This document shows positions 5,982 through 6,040 of a DNA stretch of 6,040 bases, piece by piece. The position numbers were made by a program, and so were the translations under genes. Each line of letters starts with the position of its first letter. Within the stretch, counting starts at the first letter, position 1. Origin of the DNA: Gammaproteobacteria bacterium (GTDB taxonomy: Bacteria > Pseudomonadota > Gammaproteobacteria > UBA6429 > Thiohalophilaceae); assembly GCA_011052165.1 (NCBI GenBank), contig DRJN01000385.1, positions 1 through 6,040 on the forward strand. Reading direction: 5' to 3'. The notes under the pieces were generated by a model, which was given only the letters and a program-made list of their open reading frames with translations, did no database searches and was not told where the DNA came from.

Positions 5982-5998
5982 TACCCCCTTGAGGGGTA
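5982..5998. promoter_or_regulatory. TACCCC-N5-GGGGTA operator-like dyad
   Basis: TACCCC (5982-5987) and GGGGTA (5993-5998) are perfect 6-bp arms around CTTGA. A T-run does not follow, so a terminator is unlikely. C/G tracts flanked by TA in this arrangement resemble operators of the CsoR/RcnR/CstR family of metal and persulfide sensors. MerR-family sites, which sit between -35 and -10, are another option because TATAAG (5997-6002) overlaps the right arm. AGTACC occurs at 5980-5985 and again at 6001-6006, 21 bp apart. The regulated gene would lie beyond the right edge. Confidence 0.4.
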
Positions 5999-6019
5999 TA
6001 AGTACCTTCACGAAATAAT

Positions 6020-6040
6020 TTTCTGCAAAATGCACAGAAA
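6020..6040. repeat. Dyad cut by the window edge
   Basis: TTTCTG (6020-6025) and CAGAAA (6035-6040) are perfect inverted repeats with a 9-nt spacer that contains parts of a second dyad, TGCA-AAA-TGCA (6024-6034). The outer arms may continue past the window. It lies 22 bp after the TACCCC/GGGGTA dyad, so it may belong to the same control region. An ATG at 6030 has no ribosome binding site before it. Confidence 0.3.

Overview
The window looks like chromosomal DNA from a gammaproteobacterium. The evidence is a canonical 426-residue HemL (five-carbon route to tetrapyrroles), a large DedA/LssY-type membrane protein, a soluble GGDEF enzyme and a DRR-repeat small protein. The genes are moderately GC-rich, while the intergenic DNA around 5200-5500 is clearly AT-rich. 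No phage, transposase, CRISPR array, tRNA or rRNA is visible. I cannot name the genus.

Layout. Positions 1-276 hold no gene. They contain three adjacent non-coding repeat modules: a 17-bp inverted-repeat element around a GGGAGAGGG hairpin, a second palindromic element, and a 17-bp tandem duplication. hemL (277-1557, +) follows. After 42 bp comes a 655-residue membrane protein (1600-3567, +) made of an N-terminal DedA domain, a central PAP2-like membrane domain that seems to have lost its catalytic motifs, and a C-terminal LssY-type soluble domain. It converges, with 6 bp between stop codons, on a cytoplasmic diguanylate cyclase (5052-3574, -) that keeps both its active site and its inhibitory site. 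A 528-bp AT-rich divergent intergenic region (5053-5580) carries several dyads and a pair of mutually exclusive leader hairpins. It leads to a small arginine-rich gene (5581-5901, +) of unknown function. The last 139 bp look like the control region of a gene beyond the edge, with a TACCCC-N5-GGGGTA dyad.

How the parts relate. hemL and the DedA-type gene are co-directional and close enough to be co-transcribed, but no pathway link is evident. The diguanylate cyclase and the small DRR protein are divergent and share an intergenic region, so shared control is possible but unproven. I see no clear multi-gene novel system. The best leads are the pseudo-PAP2 fusion protein, the two-state hairpin leader with its DRR-repeat protein, the G7 tract in the cyclase's ribosome binding site, and the operator-like dyad near the right edge.
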